A stretch of 64,000 nt of DNA from Isochrysis galbana (lineage: Eukaryota; Haptophyta; Isochrysidales; Isochrysidaceae): the NCBI GenBank assembly GCA_018136815.1, contig CM030935.1, positions 6,232,935-6,296,934 on the forward strand, in the 5' to 3' direction. This document shows positions 53,474-63,336 of the stretch, in pieces. Both the position numbers and the translations under genes were made by a program. Numbering within the stretch: the stretch's first letter is position 1; the number at the start of each line of letters is the position of its first letter. The notes below the pieces were generated by a model that saw only the letters and a program-made list of their open reading frames with translations, made no database searches and had not been told where the DNA came from.

Positions 53474-54828
53474 ATGGCGATGAGCTCGATTGAGTCGGCA
53501 CGCGTCAGCGCCATCGTAGAGGAGGCCCTTGAGAAGCTTTCGTTCCTCGCCTCGATCACGCCCGATATTATTGCTCACCGCGATGAACTCTCACAGATCG
53601 TAGGCGACGAGATTACGCGGATCATTCAGGAGCAGAGGTCACTCGAACAGCGGTACGAGGAGCTGATCGGCCAGCGCACTGCGCTCAAGGCCCTCTCTAA
53701 CAGGTCCAAGTACAAGGAGAACCAGGATGACATCCGCACCGTTGCACGCGCGCTGCGCGAGTCCACGAAGGAGCTCTGCCGCAATCTGAAGGGGAACCCA
53801 AACATTGCAGAGAACCTGTCGAAAGTTCAGGGGGAGCGTTCGCAGTTGCAGAATCTGCTATCGAAGACGCTACGCGAGCTAAGAGAAAACTCGCACACGA
53901 CGCTTACGAGCGCTGTAGAGGAGGAGAAGGCGCGTACTGAGATGATCATTGAGGTGTGTGCCCGTCAGTGGCTGGTTGCCTGTGTAAATGTCCCACTGCT
54001 CTGAAGGCATCATTTCTTCTAAGGCGCCAACGCCACACCTCACAACCAATACTCTTGTTTGGTCTAGAAGTCACTCCTCCCCGCCATTATTCTCTGACCC
54101 TAGGCCCTCATTTCGCCCGTTTGCAGGTGATTGCCAAGGAGAAGGAGGTGAGTGCAATGGTGAAGCAGCTTCAAGCAGAGTTGGCCGCTGAGCGTCAAGG
54201 CCATGAGGCGGATGTCCAGGAGCGAAACCAGACCATTTCCAAGCTCAAGGATGAACTGAGCGATATCCGTGCGACATCAGCTGTGAAGGTGCAATACTTG
54301 GGCCGCGAAGCTCGAGCGCGAGGGCAGTCCCTCCAGCGCGTCTACACGACAGAGATCTCAAATCTGGAACAGGAAATCTGGAAGCTTAGGAAAGAGCTCG
54401 ACATCGAAGAACGCGCAAATCGCGAATCTGAAGAGTTCCTTAGGCGCAAGCAGGCGGCAATGGGGAGTGAGATCACCGCATGGATGAATCGCTATGAGTC
54501 GGAGATGGAAGAGCACGAGAAGGAGTTGGAGGCCCTCAAGGCCAAGCGTGCAGAAGACCTTGTGAAACTTCACGACTACACCGAGAGGTACGAAAAGGAC
54601 ATGGCCGAGAAGACCAAGCGGGAGGAGGAGGAGCGGCAGCGCAAGGAAATAGAGGCCATGCGAGCAATCGAGTTCGAGCGCAATACTAGGGCCGCCACGA
54701 TTGTGCAGGCGAATTGGCGTGGGTACTTAGCACGGCAAGCGGCAGGAGGAGGTAAGGGCAAGAAGGGTAAGAAGGGCAAGGGGGCAAAGGGAGGAAAGGG
54801 AGGAAAGGGAGGCAAGAAGAAGAAGTGA
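53474..54828 (+). CDS. DRC9: Dynein regulatory complex subunit 9 (IQCG)-like, two exons
   Basis: Exon 1 53474-53953, intron 53954-54126 (GTGTGT...TTGCAG, phase 0), exon 2 54127-54828; 393 residues. Almost wholly coiled coil: IQEQRSLEQRYEELIGQRTA, QLQAELAAERQGHEADVQER and LEQEIWKLRKELDIEERANR, then ESEEFLRRKQAAMGSEITAW. A single IQ motif (AATIVQANWRGYLARQA) is near the end, and the tail is GKKGKKGKGAKGGKGGKGGK-like. The order coiled coil, ESFLR-like segment, IQ motif and Lys/Gly tail is that of DRC9/IQCG, a nexin-dynein regulatory complex subunit that binds calmodulin and controls ciliary beating. It implies motile flagella. DRC10/IQCD has a related layout and is the main alternative. Confidence 0.8.
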
Positions 54829-55208
54829 TCGCTCTGTGTTCCGTTGCCAATTCGTTTGTCGTGCGCGGTCTTGCTATTTCAACTCGAGATTGTTCGAGTG
54901 GCGAGCCGGAGCATGCTACGGTACACCGCTTCTTCAGTCGGTTACCAACATCTAAGGATTGCTAAAAGAAACCTTTTACTTTTAAAATTCTCGCCTCGCG
55001 CGTGGTCTTGTGCCTCTCTCTACTTTGCTGCTTCGCCTCTATTGCCCTTCCCTTCCCCTCTTCAACCTGCCTTGCGGCGGCTCGTCCCCTCGTGCGCTGC
55101 CTAGGTGCCCAGGTTGGGGGGATTTGGCGGGGTGCCTGGGCCCCTAAGCGGTAGGGTTCAGCTCTTTCCTCTTTCCTCTTTCCTCTTTCCTCGCTGTCGC
55201 TGTGCCGC
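54829..55208. other. Intergenic with short repeat
   Basis: 54967-55006 (AAACCTTTTACTTTTAAAAT then TCTCGCCTCGCGCGTGG) is similar to 56029-56067. The two copies bracket the R1 copy and the inverted gypsy fragment. Confidence 0.5.
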
Positions 55209-55419
55209 TCAACCTACTTTTATAAGTGGGGGTCAATGGGGGTCTCGCGCCCCCCTCACTCCATCGCGGACACCCCTCGGGGTGGGCCCGTACATTCAAC
55301 CCCAGCCCTTGTTGGCAAGGGCTGGGCATTGCCATCAATCTCGCCCAGAGCCCCCTCGTGGGCGCGGGCCGCGAGCTGCACTCCCACACCTGCGCTGGGC
55401 CTGCCCTCGAGCTGACTCT
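55209..55419. repeat. Dispersed GC-rich repeat (R1), copy 2
   Basis: Aligns with 23378-23628 in the same orientation and order, missing about 40 bp near the middle. Confidence 0.8.
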
Positions 55420-55432
55420 GTCGAGTCGAGCG

Positions 55433-55793
55433 TAGCCGGAGGGCTCTGAGCCACTCCGTCGCGAGCGGCACCGGCGGCTAGCGCGGCGCTTGGCGCTTGG
55501 GCCCTCCTTCCTCCTCCTCCCCGCCGGGAGTCGGGCAGGCTCGGGTGAATGAAATTAATTTTGGATTGGGTCGGGAAATTCCATTTGGGTGTTTTGGGGA
55601 TGAACGGCGAACGAAGGGCGGTGGGGCGGCGAGGCGCTCCTAGCGGCCCTAGTGTGTTGGGCTGTAAGAGATTGTTAGGCTTACAAAGAACCTTTCCCTC
55701 TTTCCCTCATGGAGGGAGCCTAGGCTGCTAGAGTGCAGCGACGCAGCGAACAACGACGGACAACGATCCTGAGAACAACAGGATGCCAAGCAC
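55433..55793 (-). mobile_element. Inverted fragment of the gypsy gag leader
   Basis: The reverse complement matches the Gypsy gag 5' region: the leader CGTCGTTGTTCGCTGCGTCG, GTTAAACCC-type words, CGCCTCGCCGCCCCAC and the first ~60 codons of gag to GGAGTGGCTCAGAGCC. It corresponds to about 57088-57385 of Gypsy-2 with small changes. It lies ~300 bp before the Gypsy-2 LTR, in the opposite direction. Confidence 0.8.
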
Positions 55794-56096
55794 GCGCCTG
55801 AACCACCCCCAGCCGCCTGCCTACCGCCGATCGATCCCCTCCCGTCTCGTCGCATGTCGAGCCAGTGGTCACGCTCGATCCGTGATCCGTTAGGCGGTCG
55901 TGCCGTTGCTCCCTCGAGTACTCGGTTGCGTGTTCGACTATGGCGTCTCACGTTTGTAAGAACTCCTCTTTCCGATTTTTGCACCCTTCGAGTTTGAGTC
56001 AACTCGTGGGGGCCCCTACCCCGCAGTAAAAAAAAACCTTTTAATATTCTCGCCTCGCACGTGGCCACGGGTTTAACTGCTGTAGCCACGCCCACT
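55794..56096. other. Intergenic flank of Gypsy-2
   Basis: Contains AGTGGTCACGCTCGATC (also at 13.2 kb) and the second copy of the short repeat at 56029-56067. No gene is seen. Confidence 0.5.
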
Positions 56097-57005
56097 TGTC
56101 GCATTCATCCTAGATGATGCGATTTCCAGGCTCTTGTTTCCAGGTCCTTCGCCGTGCGGCCACACGGTGAAGCTCAGGTACATCTAGGTTGGTAGGGTTC
56201 GTCCCTAGCGATCTAGAATTCGAGTTCTCGTTTCGTTCCTTCTAGCCTGTCTGTCAGGTCTAGATTCCGGGTTTCCTCCTTTCGGGTAATCTTGACCCAA
56301 AGGAGCCAGGTCGCCTGTCACTCGCCGCGTGCTTGTCTCAGGCTCTCAGGTCACCTTGTGAAGGCTTGTTTAGCTTCTTGCAAGGCTTGTTGTTTCTTGT
56401 TGGGTTCCGGTTGGACCTGCTGACTTTCGTTGTTGTCCAGGCCTGTTCTTCGTAGGTTCTGCTTGGCCTGGTTAGGGTTTCGTTGAATCCCCGCGTTCGG
56501 CGTTCGTCTTGGCGTTCGGAAATTTCCTCTCACATTCCCTAGGTCCGCTACCCTTGGCTTGTAGGTCCTTGCTTCTTTCTTCTCGGTCAAGGTGTTTGGC
56601 GAGCAAGTCGGTTGCTCTATCCGCTCGAGATTTGAGGTTTAATTTGCTATCTCCCCTTGGAGATCGGTGTAGGTTCGCTTCCTAGGTGAGGGAATCTTTC
56701 CCCTTGATGCAAGTTACATGCAAGCCTTGGCCCCTTTGGTGTTTCTTCCCCTTGGTTGCTACTCAGGGTTGTTCGTTAGAAGCGTCTAGAAGGTTCACGC
56801 TCAACGGCAAGATTTATTCGGTCGTGAAGATATCTCGTCGCGATCTGTATCCAAAGTGATCGCCGTGGTCGCGCGACATGACGCTCCCCTTCGGACTCTC
56901 CGCTACGTGGGAAGTTACAACGGAGACACGCTCCGGCCGTCGCTGCGGAGTCTCTCTCTCTCTCGCTCTCTCTCTCCGTCTCTCGCGACGTGTTTGAGTT
57001 ATCGG
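56097..57005 (+). repeat. Gypsy-2 5' LTR (right edge uncertain)
   Basis: Begins TGTCGCATTCATCC. The right edge is set only by the possible primer-binding word TGGGGTCGCGG at 57011-57021. It contains a CT-rich microsatellite near 56950-56980 that may instead lie in the leader. Confidence 0.65.
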
Positions 57006-57275
57006 TGATTTGGGGTCGCGGTTGCTTGATAATTTGCTTTGTTTGGGTGAATGATTCCGGTGTGTTCGTGAGTCGGTGTATCCTGTTGTTCTCAGGCTCT
57101 TTGTCCGTCGTTGTTCGCTGCGTCGCTGCACTCTAGCAGCCTAGGCTCCCTCCCTGAGGGAAGAGTTCTTTGTAGGTCTAACAATCTCTTAAAACCCAAC
57201 ACACTAGGGCCGCTAGGAGCGCCTCGCCGCCCCACAGTCCTTCGTTCGCCGTTCGTTCCCTGTCCATACACCCGA

Positions 57276-59993
57276 ATGGGGTTGCCCGACCCAGTCCAGA
57301 ATTTCATTCACCCGACTCCCGGTGGGGAGGAGGGACAAAGCGCCGCGCTAGCCGCCGGTGCCGCTCGCGACGGAGTGGCTCAGAGCCCTCCGGTAGCGCT
57401 CGACTCGACAAGCACGAAATCTAAGCTCGCGTCCTCGGCCGCAGAGGAGGAACCTCTCAGGGAACCTTCTCTGCCCGCTGCAGCTTCTGTTCCCGTTGGA
57501 TGTCCGAGTGATCCCACGGCCTCTGAGGCTGCACCAGTGGCACCCATCACTCCGGCTGCTATCTCCACGACTGGCTCCGATCAGCTCGTGGCGGATGGCG
57601 AGTCTTGGTCCGCTGCCCTCGGCACCCACCGGGTGCAATCACAGCGGGCCATGGTGGAGCATGACCCTCTCCCGCATGAAGCCAACTTCAGCGTCGCTGA
57701 GTTGGCCCATGAGGTGGAGGAGGGTCCCCTCCCTCTGATTCAATTTGACCCGCCTCCTCACCTTCGAGATGATGAGTCTGAGGTGGGTGAAGCTGAGGTG
57801 ATCAGCTTCCGAAGCCCCGCCTACCGGGACTATGCCCCGCCGTCATCAAAAGGGGTCCTTGATCAAGAGATCACCCCGATCGAGACGGCCGCGGCGCGTC
57901 AGGATGCGGAAATGGCAAGGCTTCAGGCGGAGACCAACACCCTAAAAGGGGCTGTGGAGCGCCTACACTCATCCCTTGCCGCGGCAGAGGCGAGGGAGGG
58001 GCTTCTCCGGGATCAAGTTGAAGCAGGGTTCAAAGCCCTGACTCAGCTACTCCAAGCCCGCCAAGAGCCCGCTTCAAGTCCGTCGATGGATCGGACCGAG
58101 GCGGCTGCGGATTCTGCTAGGCCGGTTCAGAGGGAACCACCCATGGGCGAGCCTCCTGCTCTAGACCCAAAGGGCCACAGCTCTCCGGCTTCTAGGGTTC
58201 CACGGTCGGCGTACCCGACCTCTAAATCGGAATCCCGCCGCCAGGACCAAAGCCCTTACCGGGGCCCGACCCCGATGGTGCCACTTCGCCACCCTCGTGA
58301 CCCCTGCCTCGCGGTGGGGATGGATGAGCGAGAGGCAGTTGTAAGCGAGTGGAAAAATCTCCTCGCCCTGCCTTCACGCGATCTGGCCGCCCTTTACCGC
58401 GACTCCGACGAGCACGAGCTCATCCACACCATTTTGAAGAGCAACCTCTCCCTGGCGGGCAACGTTTGGCATTGCCGAATTTTCATGGAGGAGGACCACT
58501 TGCTCAAATGGGTGCGTAGCCGCTTCTCAGCCGAGCAAACCCTTCACCATCAGGTCAGGATGGGCAAAGAGCTTTCGGAGCTCCGCTTCCCAAAGGCCCT
58601 CGCCTCCGATAACGTTCAAACCGCGGCGACAGCCTGGAACGAATTTCGGCTAACTCTCATCAAGCCGTTGGAGCGGGCACTAGCGCTCGGCTGCGATCAT
58701 CGCGAAATATTTACCTCCCTCCTCGCGGCAGCCGGAGCCAATTCCAGCGGCAATTCTCGCATCTTCGCCTTCCTCCTCGATCTAGTGGAGGACCGCGCCC
58801 TCGCTCTCAATCCTGTCCTCGCTGCTGACGTCCTTCTTCGCAAATGCGACGGGACCTTCGCAAACGGGGCCGATGGTTTCGCGAAAGACTCGGCGTCGAT
58901 GGAGTGGGACCGCATGAGGGAGCGCGAGGCTGGCGCTGATCTATGTGAGCTCAGCAAGAATTTGGTTCGCGCCTACATCCGCAAGCTTGGCGATTCCGCG
59001 GTTGACTCCACCAACGTGTGGGATCATCCAAACATGGCCCATGAGATCAACCAGAGGTTCGAAGAAATCATCCGGAACGATAAGGTTGATCCTCAGCGCG
59101 GCGTCGATAATGCTATTAAATTTGCGGAGGTGCTCGCGGAGACTCGTTTCCGCGTAGAGAACCACGAGCTAGGTCGGTCGGCGCTCTCGTGCGTCAACCT
59201 CTGCCAACGGTACCTCAGCCCTTACGAGCAGGCTCGGGTGAAGCGTCATCAATCCCGGCCCTCGACGAAGCAAACCGTGGCTAGCGTACGCACTAAAGCC
59301 TCAGGCGAGGCAAAGAACGAGACTTCCTCGTCCCAGAAGACCGCTTCGACCACGGACATGGTTGCCGCCGTGCAGGCGGCCGTCCAAGCTACCGTGGCGG
59401 AAGCTCTTCGCGGACAGGGACATTCGCCTGCTTCGAAGCCTGATTATCGGGCTGCTGCACCGCCGGCAAGTTACCACTCCAACTCACCGTTGCCGGCTAT
59501 ACTGACCGATCCACCGGGTCGAAAGGGAGGCTCGTCTCGGCCGCCCAGCCGTCGCTGCGATCCGCCGGCGAACGGCCAAGGGCTACCGCCCGATTTGGGC
59601 GTATCCCGGTGGACGCCCGAGCTTTGGAATCGGGCCCGAGCCCGCTTCTGGGCCGTAGCAGGCTATGCCAAGCACCCAAGGGTCTCGGCGGCGCTAGCAA
59701 AGTGCCGACCGGCCGATAATTCAATGGAAACTCCACGAACGGACGATATCAATAGGGGAATCTCCGAATGGACGAACGAAAACGGCTGTGCCTTCTGCGC
59801 TTTCCGACCTCACGCTCCTCCTGGCACTCCAGCCAGCGAAGCCTGGAAATATGGCACGGGAGACGGTGCTCACAACCCCGTCATCTGTCAGCCATATATT
59901 CGCTTTCTGTGTGAGGCTGGCTGCGGAGAGTGTGGATCGGACGAGCACATTCATAAGCTTCTTCGCTCGATGGTCCGGGTTAAGCCTCAGTAG
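57276..59993 (+). CDS. gag: Gypsy-2 Gag
   Basis: 905 residues from ATG 57276, essentially the same protein as Gypsy-1 Gag. Only three residue differences were noticed (GISEWTNENG for GITEWTNENG; RPHAPPGTPASE for RPQAPPGTPSSE), all near the C-terminus. Coiled coil, capsid-like region and Cys/His tail are intact. The TAG at 59991-59993 has the same CAG-TAG-GGG context. After it the gag frame stays open until the deletion junction, beyond which the pol remnant is in another frame. Confidence 0.85.
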   Translation: MGLPDPVQNFIHPTPGGEEGQSAALAAGAARDGVAQSPPVALDSTSTKSKLASSAAEEEPLREPSLPAAASVPVGCPSDPTASEAAPVAPITPAAISTTGSDQLVADGESWSAALGTHRVQSQRAMVEHDPLPHEANFSVAELAHEVEEGPLPLIQFDPPPHLRDDESEVGEAEVISFRSPAYRDYAPPSSKGVLDQEITPIETAAARQDAEMARLQAETNTLKGAVERLHSSLAAAEAREGLLRDQVEAGFKALTQLLQARQEPASSPSMDRTEAAADSARPVQREPPMGEPPALDPKGHSSPASRVPRSAYPTSKSESRRQDQSPYRGPTPMVPLRHPRDPCLAVGMDEREAVVSEWKNLLALPSRDLAALYRDSDEHELIHTILKSNLSLAGNVWHCRIFMEEDHLLKWVRSRFSAEQTLHHQVRMGKELSELRFPKALASDNVQTAATAWNEFRLTLIKPLERALALGCDHREIFTSLLAAAGANSSGNSRIFAFLLDLVEDRALALNPVLAADVLLRKCDGTFANGADGFAKDSASMEWDRMREREAGADLCELSKNLVRAYIRKLGDSAVDSTNVWDHPNMAHEINQRFEEIIRNDKVDPQRGVDNAIKFAEVLAETRFRVENHELGRSALSCVNLCQRYLSPYEQARVKRHQSRPSTKQTVASVRTKASGEAKNETSSSQKTASTTDMVAAVQAAVQATVAEALRGQGHSPASKPDYRAAAPPASYHSNSPLPAILTDPPGRKGGSSRPPSRRCDPPANGQGLPPDLGVSRWTPELWNRARARFWAVAGYAKHPRVSAALAKCRPADNSMETPRTDDINRGISEWTNENGCAFCAFRPHAPPGTPASEAWKYGTGDGAHNPVICQPYIRFLCEAGCGECGSDEHIHKLLRSMVRVKPQ

Positions 59994-60232
59994 GGGTCCG
60001 GCGGGGTCCCCGTCCTTCAAACCCTGGCGGAGAACATCGCGGGCGGTGGGCCCGAACGCCACCACCACCATCCCGATCCGATCCCTACGCCGCTTGGGGA
60101 GAAGAGCTGTCAACGCGGCGATTCTCCCCCTGTCTCTAGCTCTATTCAGTCCTCGACGGTGGGAGCCGCCTCGCCGGCTGAAGCCCCCGCCGAACGGCTA
60201 TCTCGGAAGCCGGAGTCGACACTTGACACAAG

Positions 60233-62949
60233 CTTCGTTCGAGCAAATGCTTCACCGGCTAGACCTAGTTCTCGAGCGGCTAGAGTGGGCCGGCCTGACC
60301 TGCAAGATGTCCAAGTGTGTCTTCTTTGCCACCTCTACGGAGTACCTCGGTCACGTTGTCTCGAGGGAAGGTCTCAAGATGGACCCGAAGAAGGTCGCAG
60401 CTGTCGCCGACATCGACCCGTCATCCATCAACTCCTTGGAAGCGGTTCGATCTTTCCTCGGCCTTTGCTCCTACTACCGTCGATTCATTCGCCAATTCGC
60501 CGCTAAGGCTGCTCCTCTCACTGCCCTCACGCGGAAGGGCTGTGACGTGGCAAAGGAGTCTCAGTCCGAGGAGTGTCGCCGAGCTATCCAAGAGCTCAAG
60601 ACAGCGATCACTTCGGAGCCCGTCTTGACTCCACCCAGGGATGATCGGCCCTTCATCGTCAAGACCGATGGGGCTAGCAAGTTGGGCATCGCCGGCATCC
60701 TCTCGCAGCTAGGAGACGATAACCGTGAACGAGTCGTTGGGTACTACGCTCGCAGTCTCACCTCGGCCGAACGCCATTGGACGGTGACCGAGATTGAACT
60801 CTTGGCCGCCCTGGAATCCATCCGAAATTGGCGACCCTACCTTTGGGGGCGTCGGTTCAAGTTAGTCGTCGACCACTCCGCGCTGCGATGGCTGCATACC
60901 ATGAAGGATCAAGTAGCCGGTGGGCCAGCCTCTCGGCTGACTCGGTGGGCTCTCAAGTTGGCTGAGTACCGGTTCGACGTCGAACATAAACCAGGAGCTG
61001 TTCATCAAGATGCTGACGGGCTGTCCCGGCTAGCATCCCTGGAGCCGGAACACGAAGACGAACCACTCGCCGGCCTAGCGTCACTGGCGGCGCGTGAGCC
61101 TGGCTCAGAGTCTCTAGCCGAGCAGGAACGGTCCCATCCGGTGGCTGCCATCACGCGCTCCGTAGCTACGGCGCGAGGGCTTCAAGCTTTGGATCGATCT
61201 CGTCGTCGAGCCTCCGATTCCGGGCCCGCCATCCAGTCCAGTTATTTGGCTCCGGGTACGCCGACTTCCGAAGAGATGAGAGCGGCCCTGGCGGAAGATC
61301 CGTTCGTAGAGCCACTCCTAGGTTCAGGAGAGACGGTCAATCACGAGCCATCAGGCCAAGGGTCGCCTCCGCCGGCCGTCGCCTCGGGCCCCATTGCCGA
61401 CGATGATTCGTGTTCCAGTCCTGTCGCTCCCGCTCCCGCTCCCGCTCAGCAATCCAAGATGCTTCGCCGTTTCGTCGTTCACGATGGGCTCGTCTACTAT
61501 CGCACCGTCCTTGACTCCACCGACTCGGACTCGCTAGTGCTCTACGTTCCGCCCTTGTTGCGGTCTCGCTACCTTTTTGCCTACCACGATCGCTCCGGTC
61601 ACCTTGGAGTTTCTCGTATGTCCGGTCTTCTTCGTACTCGGGTATACTGGCCTGGCATGTCTTCCGACGTTGCATCCTACGTCCGGGAATGCCACGAGTG
61701 CACCCTCGCCAAGCCGCTACCTAGGGCTCTAGCGTCGCCCTCCGGTCTCTCCGTGGGCACCTACCCCTTTGATGTGGTCTACTGCGACGTGCTCGCACTG
61801 GCTCCCACTCACAACTTCGTGCCTGGAGTCTCGGGTTACGACAAGCTGGTCGTCTTCATCGACTCGCTCACTCGATGGATTGAGGCTGAGCCTTCGAATG
61901 GGGATCCTTCGTCGGAGGTGGCCTTGGACATGTTCATCCGCTTGATTGTGACGCGTTATGGAGTCCCTAGGCAGCTTCGGACCGACGCCGGTTCGAATCT
62001 ATGTTCGGTTCTTGTTTCGCGTATTCTGGAGCTCACCGGGACTGATTTGTCGAGTACAGAGCCGTATCGACATGAGGGTGTAGGCTTCGTCGAACGCGCT
62101 CAGCAAACGCTCATTCGTTTGATGCGCGCCTCGAACGAGGGTGGCAGCCATTGGGTCGACCATTTGCCGTTCCTACTCCTCTCGTTGAGGGCTTCTTCCG
62201 GTCGTGTTACCTCCCGGTCTCCAGCGTCTTTGATCTTTGGGCGTGAGCTGCGTCTGCCCGCTCAACTCTCTGATCCGAAGACCGTTTCGCCAACTGCTCT
62301 CGAGGCGGCGTCCGCCGACGTTCGCTCGTACGCATCCAGGCTCAATGCGAGCCTCCGCCTCTCATGGTCCAGCGCTCTCGAGGCTACCCTAGCCGCTCAG
62401 GCTGAGTCGGCCCGTGACGCTACCATCAAGTCTCAAAGACCAGCGCGTTTCGAACCTGGGGATCGCGTCTGCATGCGATTACCAGGCCATGCCAACAAGT
62501 TGCAATTCATCTACTCGGGTCCCTACCGCGTTGTAGAGGCTCTGTCCGACACTAGGTACCGACTCCGTGATTTGGAGAACCGGTTAGTCAAGGAGGAGGT
62601 GCATATCTCGAACCTCCGGCCGTATCATACTTTCGTTGATGAAGAGCCGCTGGCTGACGACGAGTACATCGTTGAAAAGTTGCTCGATCGTCGTAGCCAT
62701 GGCGATTCTATCGAGTACCTCGTGAAGTGGCGTGGCTATGCTCTTCGAGAAGCCACCTGGGAGCCTCGTTCCGAGTTGCTCCGTCGTTGTTCTGATTTGC
62801 TTGATGATTATGATCGCTCCGTCGAAGAGACTTGTCCAGAAGATGTTGAGTCCCCGGAAGCAACTTCTTCGTCGGCCAGGGATACTCCTCTTCCTCCCGT
62901 TCTCGATGCGCCGTCTTCGCGCACTCGATCCAGGCTCCATCCTCGTTGA
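60233..62949 (+). pseudogene. pol: Gypsy-2 Pol remnant: RT C-terminus, RNase H, integrase, chromodomain
   Basis: Starts at the deletion junction in the RT thumb (ASFEQMLHRLDLVLERLEWA), having lost the methyltransferase-like domain, protease and RT active site. RNase H is intact (FIVKTDGASKLG to HQDADGLSRL). The integrase is complete: zinc domain HDRSGHLGVSRM...CHECTLAKP, then a catalytic D,D,E triad in VVYCDVLAL, LRTDAGSNL and GVGFVERAQQTL. A chromodomain follows (DEYIVEKLLD, IEYLVKWRGYALREATWEPR), the hallmark of chromoviruses that target chromatin. The frame is +1 relative to gag after the deletion, so gag-pol readthrough would not produce it. A frame opening inside the gag end (59788) overlaps it and could be chance. 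Confidence 0.9.
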
Positions 62950-63336
62950 TCCCATGTCTTGGGTAAGGGACCCGTCCCTCTAGGCTAGCCCCACGCCTCG
63001 GCTAGGGCTCCGAGTTCAAGTTTCCGTCCGAGCGAATCATGGAGGTGCTGAACGCGTGCTGCCTGCGCTCTACACCCGGCGCAACACCCGAGCAAAGCTC
63101 CTGTAAAAGGGAGAAGTGGGTGGGGCAGTGCGTACGAAAGAGGCCGCCGCGTTAAGCCGCCGATTTCGTGCTCGCTTTGGATCCAAAGGGTGTTCTTGTC
63201 TCCACGTTTCGCTCGCTATGTTTCGTTGCTTCTTGTTCCGATTCTGACCTCTGGTCAGCTCAGGTTCCAGGTTCCAGGTCTCTGTTTCCAGGTTCACCGC
63301 TCGACATCGGGAGACGTCTCGATCTTAGTCGGGGGG
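62950..63336 (+). other. Gypsy-2 3' untranslated region
   Basis: Non-coding, with repeated GGTTCCAGGT words, ending AGTCGGGGGG directly before the 3' LTR (polypurine tract). Confidence 0.6.

Noticed and set aside
56351..56590. Minus-strand open frame in the gypsy LTR, repeated at 63591-63830
   Set aside because: It is duplicated only because the LTRs are identical. There is no domain, it lies antisense to the LTR, and it is absent from the Gypsy-1 LTR.
59788..60232. Extension of the Gypsy-2 pol frame into the end of gag
   Set aside because: It is an alternative frame of gag sequence. The same shadow frame exists in Gypsy-1, where it does not lead into pol.
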